Shown here piece after piece: positions 8,308 to 15,918 of a DNA stretch of 63,542 nt (the stretch's first letter is position 1; each line of letters begins with the position of its first letter). The notes under the pieces were generated by a model. It ran no database searches. It was not told where the DNA came from and worked only from the letters and a program-made list of their open reading frames with translations. Source of the stretch: CAYRYU01 sp964428355 (lineage in GTDB: Bacteria > Muiribacteriota > Ozemobacteria > Ozemobacterales > Ozemobacteraceae); the NCBI GenBank assembly GCA_964428355.1, contig CAYRYU010000037.1, positions 1-63,542 on the forward strand, written 5' to 3'. The position numbers and the translations under genes were made by a program.

Positions 8308-11058
8308 CTATTTCTTGCGTCCGGTGGGAACATAGTTGATCTCCGTCAAAAGCGGCGACTGGCGGAAGTTGATCAGGGATTTGATCTGGAAATCGTCGCG
8401 GAAGGATGAGCCCCGCGAAAGGCGGAGGGTGGTCCTTGAAAGGTTGAAACCGAAATTCCCCCCCGCCCCCTCCAACAGGAGCTTTCCTCCTGGTTTCAAT
8501 GCCGAAAAAAGCAGTTCGGGGGTGAGGAGGATCGTTTCCGTTGCATTGTCGGTTTCCAGGATCGGAAAATAGGGAATCCTTTCCGTCTTTTCCGATTCGG
8601 GGAGCAGGACCAGGTCGGTCGGGAGGGACTTGCACGTGGATACTATCGCGGGGTCGACGAAGACCATCCTCCCGATCATTTCGAGAAACTGGCAATATCC
8701 GGCCTTCTTGAGCCGCGAAACCTTTGCCCCCGTTTCTCGGAGGTCCCAGATTCCATGGGAAATGATTCCCACAAGTGCCTCCAGTTCGAGCAGCTCCCGT
8801 TCCTGCCGGCGGTAGGAGAGAAGAGGGAAGCGCAAGAGCCGTACATAACCCTCCTGGAAGTAGCTGGAAAGTCCAAATCGGTCGCGTCCAAAGGATCCCA
8901 CGAGCCGGTCCAGGAAATCCTTCGGTGAAAGAAAGACCGTGATCCTCTGAATCCACCTGTGCTGGAAATCTTTCGACCGCTGTAGAAAGATGAACCGCCT
9001 CTTCGCTTCCTGGGTCAGCTCGCGAAAAACCAACGAGGCGGAGGCGATCGTATCGATGGGGAAAAAGCCGTCGGTCGGAAGTGGCCTCATATCCGTCGGG
9101 GATATCTGCGAAAATGACCACCTTTTTTCCGAATCGGAGAGGAGTTCCCCCGGATCGTGGTTGACCTTGTCGCCCACCACGACCAACTCCGTCGGGGGAA
9201 AGGGATACACAGTGGGAAAATAGAAGAGGGCGAAGAAAAGGCCAAGGAACAACAGGGTCTGGACGAAAACGCCCTTCCAGCTGCGGGTGGCCAGGGGCCA
9301 GAGGAATCGGCTCCCAAGGCTCCCGTCCTTGTCGAGGAGGAACCCCGGGACCTCCCGAAGTCCCGCAGGGGTGGCCAACGCGATGAAGACCGGCGTGCTG
9401 ATCGCGGCAAGTAGTATTGTGAAGGGAAGAGGGGAAAGTGGGAGAATCGGAAACCAGGGGCCGCGGAATGCCGCGCTGGCAGCCGTGAGGAGGCTCAGGA
9501 ACAAGCCCGCCCTGACGATGGGAGTGCCTTCCAGTTTCCATCTCCCGGTCTCATCCCAGGCGATGAGAAGGATGAAGAAGGCGAGGAAGAACGAGAGGGC
9601 GGGGATTCCAAACCGGAACGCCAATATCCGGTTCTCGGGAGAGATGCAGAGCAGGAAGAGGTTCATCAGGAGACCGATTACGAGTAGTTGCGCGCTGAGA
9701 ACCTCGGACCGGGTCTGGAGGTGCCAGATCCTCAGAAAGATCAGGAACCCGAGGATGATTGGGAAAAGGACCCTGGCTACCTGGGAAAGATTTCGGAAAA
9801 ACTCGATCGGGGGGCATTCCTGGACCTGGAACTCGCCCCCCTGGAGACTTTCTCCGGAAAACAGTGCGAGCTGTTGGAAGACCTTGGGGCCTTGTGCGAA
9901 GTTGTCACGGAGGATACCGGAAAAGACCTCCGTCGGGCCCGTGGTCTTTCCGAATGCGGGAATGATCGTTTCATCGACCTCGATGGGGAACGAACCTTTC
10001 GTCCAGATTCTCAAAACACTCGGAGAATGGCTCGGAATGCTGTCGCTCCTGATCCTCGTCAGGGAATCCGGAAACTCCAGACGACGGCTTGAAAGAAGGC
10101 TGTTCTGGGACCACAGTTCGAGGAAATGGTCCCCCTTTTCGGGGACCAGGGTTCGAACGTTCCAAAAATCCCCGTTCTTCCAGACACTCCGGAAAAACTT
10201 CGGGGTGGGAGGGGTTTCATCCAACGCCCACCGGACCGGAGGCCACAGGCGATCCCGACAGAAGCGGGGAATCACGAGCTCTGAGAAGTTCATGAGGTTC
10301 CGGGCCATCCTTTGCCCTGTGAATCCTCCCAGGACCTTTGCCGAATGGATCAGGGTCTTGAATGCAATGACCTGGTTGCCCGCGGTGAAGTTGAACCGGT
10401 ATTCTCCTTCGGGCGCGCCTGAATGTATTTTGCACTTGAACTCGGCTTCACCCCGCAGATCGGTTACCACTGGTCGATTGACGATTTCGAAACCTTCAGG
10501 GCTGAACATCCTCCCCCTCACGGCAAAGAAGGGCTTCTCTCGGCCCAAAACCGGATCGGCGGTTCCGACCTTGAAGGAGACCGTGTCACCCGAAAAAACC
10601 GGGTTTCGTGGCGGAAGGACCGCGAAAAGCAGCTTGTTCTGGATCCGGACCGGAAAGTCTCCCAGACTTTTCCTGGATTTGCCCCTCAGGAAGACGGAAA
10701 CGGTGTAAACCCCTTCGGGGGCATCGTCAGGAATTCGAATGGCGGCGATGTAACATCCCACCGGATTGTCCGGGAACCTCCTTTCCTGAAATTCTTCCCT
10801 GATTTCGACCCTGCGCGAGGAATAGGGTCCCCTCAGTCCGATGTCGAACTTCATTCCCGAAACCGATTTCGAACGACCCTTGAAAAAGGGATAAAGGGCG
10901 AAATTTGCGGGTGTTCCCGGAAGAATCGAATTTGGCGGAGAAAGCACGATCTCGCAATCCATCGGGGGAGCCCAGATATCGAGGGAGATGAAGCAGAACG
11001 CAAGAAAGAAGACGAACGTTCCGAAGATCTCCAGGATCGTGATGAAGTTTTTCCGCAT
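8308..11058 (-). CDS. large multi-pass membrane protein of unknown function
   Basis: The 916-residue protein starts with a transmembrane anchor (FITILEIFGTFVFFLAFCFI), followed by an extracytoplasmic region of about 430 residues. Part of that region has an immunoglobulin/MG2-like strand pattern (PEGVYTVSVFLRG and APEGEYRFNFTAG, as in domains that describe stretch-like 'quality of delivery' surfaces). A block of six or seven membrane segments follows (around residues 440-640), then a C-terminal domain of about 270 residues with LFSALKPGGKLLLEGAGGNF, which resembles the DUF4159/GATase-like region of BatA-type membrane proteins. I cannot name the family with confidence. ATG 11058 is preferred over the upstream TTG 11145 because AGGGGG precedes it and a promoter-like element overlaps 11145. 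It is divergent from recD2. Confidence 0.6.
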   Translation of the reverse strand: MRKNFITILEIFGTFVFFLAFCFISLDIWAPPMDCEIVLSPPNSILPGTPANFALYPFFKGRSKSVSGMKFDIGLRGPYSSRRVEIREEFQERRFPDNPVGCYIAAIRIPDDAPEGVYTVSVFLRGKSRKSLGDFPVRIQNKLLFAVLPPRNPVFSGDTVSFKVGTADPVLGREKPFFAVRGRMFSPEGFEIVNRPVVTDLRGEAEFKCKIHSGAPEGEYRFNFTAGNQVIAFKTLIHSAKVLGGFTGQRMARNLMNFSELVIPRFCRDRLWPPVRWALDETPPTPKFFRSVWKNGDFWNVRTLVPEKGDHFLELWSQNSLLSSRRLEFPDSLTRIRSDSIPSHSPSVLRIWTKGSFPIEVDETIIPAFGKTTGPTEVFSGILRDNFAQGPKVFQQLALFSGESLQGGEFQVQECPPIEFFRNLSQVARVLFPIILGFLIFLRIWHLQTRSEVLSAQLLVIGLLMNLFLLCISPENRILAFRFGIPALSFFLAFFILLIAWDETGRWKLEGTPIVRAGLFLSLLTAASAAFRGPWFPILPLSPLPFTILLAAISTPVFIALATPAGLREVPGFLLDKDGSLGSRFLWPLATRSWKGVFVQTLLFLGLFFALFYFPTVYPFPPTELVVVGDKVNHDPGELLSDSEKRWSFSQISPTDMRPLPTDGFFPIDTIASASLVFRELTQEAKRRFIFLQRSKDFQHRWIQRITVFLSPKDFLDRLVGSFGRDRFGLSSYFQEGYVRLLRFPLLSYRRQERELLELEALVGIISHGIWDLRETGAKVSRLKKAGYCQFLEMIGRMVFVDPAIVSTCKSLPTDLVLLPESEKTERIPYFPILETDNATETILLTPELLFSALKPGGKLLLEGAGGNFGFNLSRTTLRLSRGSSFRDDFQIKSLINFRQSPLLTEINYVPTGRKK

Positions 11059-11116
11059 GGTCCCCCTGCCGGACGGGTTGAAGGTCCCACCGTCCCTCGG
11101 TGAAACCGCCGAAAGA

Positions 11117-11145
11117 AGCCTACCACCACGCTTCCCAAAGGTCAA
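11117..11145 (-). promoter_or_regulatory. possible promoter for the large membrane protein gene
   Basis: Read on the minus strand, TTGACC (11145-11140) and TAGGCT (11122-11117) are 17 bases apart. The -35 box is good and the -10 box weak. It is correctly placed for the ATG at 11058. Confidence 0.35.
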
Positions 11146-11184
11146 CCCGGTCGGAGTCGTTTGCGTTTTTCTCGCAACGGGGGA

Positions 11185-11213
11185 TTGGGCGAAATCGGGA
11201 TATGGGGTATACT
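11185..11213 (+). promoter_or_regulatory. possible promoter at the recD2 start
   Basis: TTGGGC (11185-11190) and TATACT (11208-11213) are spaced by 17 bases. The -10 box lies inside the first codons if translation starts at ATG 11202, but exactly six bases before an in-frame GTG at 11220, so a leaderless transcript starting at that GTG is possible. Confidence 0.35.
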
Positions 11214-13403
11214 CGTATCGTGGACCAGGAATGCATAACCGTGGTCATCGAGCGGGTGACCTTCACCAACCCCCAGAACGGGTATTCCGTCCTTCGAACG
11301 ACCGCAAAAGGCAGATCTGAACCCGTTACCGTTGTGGGAAACTTCGGGCCTCTCCATCCGGGAGAGGAAATCCGGGTGCACGGAACCTGGACCTGCCACC
11401 CCCAGTTCGGACCCCAGTTTCATTCCTTCAGATATTCCACCCTGAAACCCGCGACCCTCCGTGGGATGGAGAAATACCTTGGATCCGGATTGATCAAGGG
11501 CATCGGGCCGGTGACCGCAAAAAGGCTCGTTGCCGCTTTCGGGACCGAGACCCTTGACGTGATCGAAAACGATCCCGAAAGGCTTGCCACCTGCCCCGGA
11601 GTCGGCCCTTCCCGATCCTCGCTCATCACGGCTGGTTGGACGCTTCAGAAAGCCGTTCACGATGTCATGATCTTTCTCCAGGGACACGGTATTTCGACCG
11701 CCTACGCGGTCCGGATTTTCCGGAAGTTCGGCAACGATGCTGTCAAGAAGGTCGCGGACAACCCCTACCTCCTTGCCCATGAGGTTCACGGGATCGGCTT
11801 CAAGACCGCCGACAAGATCGCGGGGGAGTTTGGGATAAGCGGTTCCGATCCCCGCCGTCTCAGGGCAGGCATCACGTATGTCTTGCAGAACTTCGTCGAA
11901 GAGGGGCATCTTTTCCTCGAAAGGGAAGACCTTGTCGCGAAAGCGGGGGAAATCCTCGAGGTGGATCTGCCGGGAGCCATTTCCGAGGCCATCGACGGGG
12001 AGTTGTTGGAAAAAAGGCTTGTTGCGAGGGCCTGGAAGGAAAAATCGCTCATCTACCTTCCTTTCGCCTTTCACGATGAAACCGGCGTTTGCTCGAGGGT
12101 TTCGGCCTTTCTGGGGCCTTCCCGGTCCCTGGACCGTCCCCAGCTGGTCAAGGCTTTGGACAGGGCCATGGAAAGCTGCGGAGCCACGCTCTCGGAAGCA
12201 CAGGCTCTCGCCGTCGAAAGGTCCCTGAGAGAGAGTTTCCTTATCATTACGGGAGGCCCCGGAACAGGAAAGACGACGACCCTCAAGGCTCTGGTTGAAG
12301 CCCATTTCACTCTCGGACGGCGTGTTCTGCTCGCCAGTCCGACCGGAAGGGCTGCAAAAAGGCTTTCAGAGGTCACCGGGCGGCCTGCGGTGACGATCCA
12401 CCGTCTTCTGGAGTTCGACCCCTCCGTCGGAAAGTTCAAAAGATCCCCCGGGAACCCTCTTCCGGTCGACACTCTGGTAGTCGATGAGGCATCCATGATC
12501 GACATGTGCCTTTGCCATTCCTTGCTCAAAGCGATCCCCTTGCGTTCCACCGTGATCCTGGTGGGGGATTCCGACCAGCTTCCGTCCGTCGGACCGGGCC
12601 TGGTTTTCCGGCATATGATCGAATCCGGGGTCGTTCCGGTATCCCGACTGGAGACGATCTTCCGCCAGGCGCAGGAATCCCTCATCATCACGAATGCACA
12701 CCGGATAAACAAGGGGGAGTTCCCTGTCCTCGTAACACCGGATGGGAAAACCCAAAGTGATTGTTACTTCCTCGATGCCCCAGACCCCGAAAAAGCGTTG
12801 GGCCTCCTGGCAAATGTGGCGGGTTCGAGTCTTCCCAAGAGGTTCGGATTCCATCCGACTGAGGACATCCAGGTCCTTTCGCCCATGAACCGTGGGTCTT
12901 TGGGAGCCGCCAACCTGAACAAGGTTCTCCAGGAAGCGCTCAATCCCGCATCCCCCGAGAAACCAGAGTATGCGCACATGCACAGGGTTTTTCGGTTGGG
13001 GGACAAGGTCATCCAGAACCGCAACAACTACGATCTGGAAGTGTTCAACGGGGACATCGGGTTCGTCCGGAAGGTCGAGTCGGAGGACCAGGAAATCACG
13101 ATCGAGTTTCCACAGGGAATGGTGACCTACCAGCCTCCCGACCTTCTCGATCTCTCACATGCGTTCGCAATCACTGTCCATAAATCGCAAGGGAGCGAGT
13201 ATCCCTGCGTGGTTTTGCTCGCAGCAACCCAACACTACATGCTTCTTCAACGGAACCTGCTCTACACCGGGATTACCAGGGCAAAGAAGAAGATCGTCCT
13301 GATCGGTTCCAAGAAAGCCCTCGCCATGGCGATCCGGAACGACCGGATCAAGCAGCGAAACACGATACTCAAGGAGCTCCTTTCGGAAACCGGGAAAACC
13401 TGA
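11202..13403 (+). CDS. recD2: ATP-dependent RecD2-type DNA helicase
   Basis: RecD2 is a 5'-3' superfamily 1B helicase found in bacteria without RecBC. The 733-residue protein has the family's N-terminal OB-like domain (VVIERVTFTNPQNGYSVLR), helix-hairpin-helix segments (LIKGIGPVTAKRLV, LAHEVHGIGFKTADKIA), Walker A GGPGTGKTTT, Walker B VDEASMID, a GDSDQLPSVGPG motif III, and the C-terminal SH3-UvrD-like part with LSHAFAITVHKSQGSEYP and YTGITRAKK. All helicase motifs look intact. ATG 11202 has only a weak ribosome-binding site; GTG 11220 is an alternative start next to a promoter-like element. It converges on the PycTM-like gene. Confidence 0.93.
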   Translation: MGYTRIVDQECITVVIERVTFTNPQNGYSVLRTTAKGRSEPVTVVGNFGPLHPGEEIRVHGTWTCHPQFGPQFHSFRYSTLKPATLRGMEKYLGSGLIKGIGPVTAKRLVAAFGTETLDVIENDPERLATCPGVGPSRSSLITAGWTLQKAVHDVMIFLQGHGISTAYAVRIFRKFGNDAVKKVADNPYLLAHEVHGIGFKTADKIAGEFGISGSDPRRLRAGITYVLQNFVEEGHLFLEREDLVAKAGEILEVDLPGAISEAIDGELLEKRLVARAWKEKSLIYLPFAFHDETGVCSRVSAFLGPSRSLDRPQLVKALDRAMESCGATLSEAQALAVERSLRESFLIITGGPGTGKTTTLKALVEAHFTLGRRVLLASPTGRAAKRLSEVTGRPAVTIHRLLEFDPSVGKFKRSPGNPLPVDTLVVDEASMIDMCLCHSLLKAIPLRSTVILVGDSDQLPSVGPGLVFRHMIESGVVPVSRLETIFRQAQESLIITNAHRINKGEFPVLVTPDGKTQSDCYFLDAPDPEKALGLLANVAGSSLPKRFGFHPTEDIQVLSPMNRGSLGAANLNKVLQEALNPASPEKPEYAHMHRVFRLGDKVIQNRNNYDLEVFNGDIGFVRKVESEDQEITIEFPQGMVTYQPPDLLDLSHAFAITVHKSQGSEYPCVVLLAATQHYMLLQRNLLYTGITRAKKKIVLIGSKKALAMAIRNDRIKQRNTILKELLSETGKT

Positions 13404-13494
13404 ACCTTGGTTTCACTCGTTCTTCGGTTTTCGGGAGCCCGGTTATCTCCGAAAAAACCTTATGCTCATCGGGAGAAAGAGAAGAGAAGATCTT

Positions 13495-14025
13495 TTACAG
13501 GAAGGGGATGAGGACCATGCACATGATCCAGAGTATTGAGGAGAACATGGTTAATCCCTGGCTCACCCCGTAGATCTTGAATTTGTTCGAAGCGATCTTG
13601 GCAAGAACGTAAACATTTACCAGGAGCGATTCCCGGAACTTCTTGATTTCGGAACTCCCGAACTCGTGGATGTAGCCTTCAGGAGAATTGTTCTCAGTGA
13701 TATGCCCGTAGAAAACCAACGTCCGGTTCGTGGCTTCGATGTCGGAGACTTGACGGGCGGTGATGACTCCTAGTGCGAGAAGGATCGAGACGATGCTTGC
13801 CACGAAGAAAACCACGACCAGGCCGGTAATCAGCGGCCCACCCTTCTTGAACAACTCGATGAATGGACAGATCGAGGCGATGAAGATGGAGTTGATCAGA
13901 AGAAGTGCGTTTGCCTTGCTGTCGGCGAACTGGATGAGTCCCTGGTTGTAATTGAGGATGTTGAAGGCGAACTCGATCTGTTTGGGAAGTTCGACCTCTT
14001 TCTGGGCCTTTTTGTCAAGCCACAT
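13495..14025 (-). CDS. PycTM-like (DUF5706) membrane protein
   Basis: The 176-residue protein matches the DUF5706/PycTM pattern known from Pycsar anti-phage effectors: a first helix with QFADSKANALLLINSIFI, a second hydrophobic segment with VSILLALGVITAR, the signature LVFYGHI followed by a polar region, then LLVNVYVLAKIASNKFKIYG and a last hydrophobic segment at the C-terminus. Pycsar effectors of this type are held to disrupt the membrane when a cyclic nucleotide (cCMP or cUMP) is made on infection. No pyrimidine nucleotide cyclase is adjacent: the neighbours are recD2 (convergent) and a glycine-rich membrane protein (divergent). ATG 14025 is chosen because of AGGGGGGG just upstream. Immune function is inference only. 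Confidence 0.7.
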   Translation of the reverse strand: MWLDKKAQKEVELPKQIEFAFNILNYNQGLIQFADSKANALLLINSIFIASICPFIELFKKGGPLITGLVVVFFVASIVSILLALGVITARQVSDIEATNRTLVFYGHITENNSPEGYIHEFGSSEIKKFRESLLVNVYVLAKIASNKFKIYGVSQGLTMFSSILWIMCMVLIPFL

Positions 14026-14240
14026 GTTGCCCCCCCTCGATTCTCGGAATGGTGTATTCAATCCTGGCTAACACAATTTGCGAGAGGTTGTAAAGATAAA
14101 TCCCCGGGAAAAAAGGAAAAATGGGGACAAAAATGCACCGAAAGGGGGCAGTTTCCTTGACGGTCCCCCGTTCGTTTGTTAAAATTAAGTTAAATAACCT
14201 GGGGTACACTAAAAAAACTAGTGTTCAAGGGGGTTCCAGA

Positions 14241-15083
14241 ATGTTTAAGCGAAGTTTCCTCCGAGTGCCGTTGAGCGTGGTTCTTGCCTTCCTGATGCTG
14301 GTCGACTTCACCATCTTCAATCCGGTTCCCGCGAAGGCGCTTGACAAGAAGAGCGTCCTCATCGGTGCCGGTGTCGGAGTCGCCGCCGGAGCCGGGATCG
14401 TCCTCGCCGCCCCCGCGATTGCCGGGGCCGTTGGGGCAGCCGGTGGAATCGCCGGGATCGGGACTGCCATCGCGGGTGGCCTTGCCGCTGCGGGTGGTGC
14501 CCTGATCGGTGTCGTTGCCGCAGTTGGCGGAGCCATCGCAGCAGGAGTGGGAGCGGTCGCTGGTTGGCTGGTCGGCCTCGTTTGCAGCCCGTTCTTCATT
14601 CCCGCCCTGATTATCATCGCCGCGGTTGCGATCGGTTACTATCTCTACAAACGCCACAAGAACAAGCAGAAGAACAACGAGGTCATTTCCGGAAGCGATG
14701 AGATCACCGTCACCCCGGGAGACTACGACATGAATCCTCTCGTTCCGCCACAGAACTCCGGGACCCCCGTCCGGATAACCGATGCCGATGCAATCTCGAC
14801 CTCGTCCGGGCAACCGGTCACGGCTTCCACCGAAACCCCCGCGAGCGTTTCGATCCCGGCGGAAACCGGTTCGGATGTCAGTGTTACCATCCAGCCTCCG
14901 GCGATCATTCCCACCACGCAGGCTCTGCAGGCTGCGCAGAAACGTTATCAGTCCGCCTACGAGAAATACACCAACCTCGTCACCCAGGGGGGGTCGGGTA
15001 ACGCCAAAGCCGCACTCGATGAATACCAGGCCGCCAAGAAAGAATACGACGATCTTCTGAAGTCCTCAAGCCAGAGCAAGTGA
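14241..15083 (+). CDS. secreted/membrane protein with long glycine-zipper segment
   Basis: The 280-residue protein has a signal peptide ending PVPAKA, then about 90 residues made almost only of Gly, Ala, Val and Ile (for example AGAGIVLAAPAIAGAVGAAG), followed by a strongly hydrophobic helix (PFFIPALIIIAAVAIGYYLY) and a basic stop RHKNKQK. The remaining 120 residues are polar, Thr/Ser/Pro rich, and end in a short coiled coil with Gln/Lys/Glu. Glycine zippers pack membrane helices closely and occur in oligomeric channels and lipoproteins; no specific family is recognised. AAGGGGG is seven bases before the ATG. Monocistronic: a terminator follows directly. Confidence 0.6.
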   Translation: MFKRSFLRVPLSVVLAFLMLVDFTIFNPVPAKALDKKSVLIGAGVGVAAGAGIVLAAPAIAGAVGAAGGIAGIGTAIAGGLAAAGGALIGVVAAVGGAIAAGVGAVAGWLVGLVCSPFFIPALIIIAAVAIGYYLYKRHKNKQKNNEVISGSDEITVTPGDYDMNPLVPPQNSGTPVRITDADAISTSSGQPVTASTETPASVSIPAETGSDVSVTIQPPAIIPTTQALQAAQKRYQSAYEKYTNLVTQGGSGNAKAALDEYQAAKKEYDDLLKSSSQSK

Positions 15084-15110
15084 CAGCTTAATCAAAAGAT
15101 TCCCGAATAG

Positions 15111-15142
15111 AACCGGGGGCCGAAAGGTCCCCGGTTTTTTTT
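15111..15142 (+). terminator. intrinsic terminator after the glycine-zipper protein
   Basis: An 11-base-pair stem (15111-15121 with 15126-15136, one G-T pair) closes a GAAA tetraloop and runs into eight T residues (15135-15142). It is a textbook Rho-independent terminator. Confidence 0.93.
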
Positions 15143-15307
15143 CTCCAATTCCTTGGGGCAGCAACCAGGCGTTTCAGGCGGGGTCTCCGGAAATTCCCGG
15201 AATTGCCTCGGAAACATCCAGAAACGAAGGTCTGGCCAGGTGAACAGGTATGGACTGCCGACGAGGTAATGCAGATCTCGGCCGGCCCAGGTCGTATGGA
15301 AAATGTT

Positions 15308-15916
15308 TCAGGACACCCTCTTGAAAAAAGTGAGGATGGTATCCCCGAAGACCCGTTCGTCGCAGAGGGACAGTCTCGGGCGATTTTCCAGTCTCAGGTC
15401 GTCCTTTCGCTGGCGTTCGATGATGAAGAGCGTTTTTCCCGAAAAAACCGGACAATCGGGAATCACCTCCAGGATCGGTTCCAGAAGACCTTTCAGGTAA
15501 GGGGGGTCGATGCAGACCAGGTCGAAGGGATCCTCCCCCTGACTGGAAGATGGGTGCGAATCCGGGCTTTCCCCGCCCTTATCCAGAACCGGGGTTTTTC
15601 GTTTCAGATACCCAAAGCAATCCTGCCGGAAGACCTCTCCCCGGTCCTGGACGCGTGCGAGCTCGAGGTTTTCCTGGATCGTTCGGCAACATTCGGAGGA
15701 CGAGTCGACGAAAGCCGCGTATTCCGCCCCCCTCGAAAGGGCTTCGATTCCCAGGCTTCCCGAACCGGCGAACAGGTCCAGGAACCTGCATCCTTCGATT
15801 CGGGGCTGGAGTATCGAAAACAGGGAGCATTTGACCCGGTCCATTGCCGGACGGGTTTTTCCTCCTTTGGGCATCTTGAGATGAAGACCTTTTGCCGAAC
15901 CGGTGATGACCCTCAT
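15308..15916 (-). CDS. rsmD: 16S rRNA (guanine966-N2)-methyltransferase RsmD
   Basis: RsmD methylates G966 of 16S rRNA with S-adenosylmethionine during ribosome assembly. The 202-residue size fits. Markers are the start MRVITGSAKG, the N-terminal GGKTRPAMDRVKCSLFSIL block, the SAM loop FLDLFAGSGSLGIEALSRGA, and the catalytic VCIDPPY. It follows recG by two bases on the minus strand, with its GGAGG site inside the end of recG, so both are one operon. The 165 bases between it and the terminator at 15142 contain no gene that I can support. Confidence 0.95.
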   Translation of the reverse strand: MRVITGSAKGLHLKMPKGGKTRPAMDRVKCSLFSILQPRIEGCRFLDLFAGSGSLGIEALSRGAEYAAFVDSSSECCRTIQENLELARVQDRGEVFRQDCFGYLKRKTPVLDKGGESPDSHPSSSQGEDPFDLVCIDPPYLKGLLEPILEVIPDCPVFSGKTLFIIERQRKDDLRLENRPRLSLCDERVFGDTILTFFKRVS

Positions 15917-15918
15917 GG

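Noticed and set aside
13424..13460. Inverted repeat GGTTTTCGG / CCGAAAAAACC between recD2 and the PycTM-like gene
   Set aside because: The stem has a bulge and no T tract on either strand, so I did not call it a terminator.
13495..15083. A complete Pycsar or CBASS defence operon
   Set aside because: Only the effector-like membrane protein is present; no cyclase or other accessory protein is adjacent.
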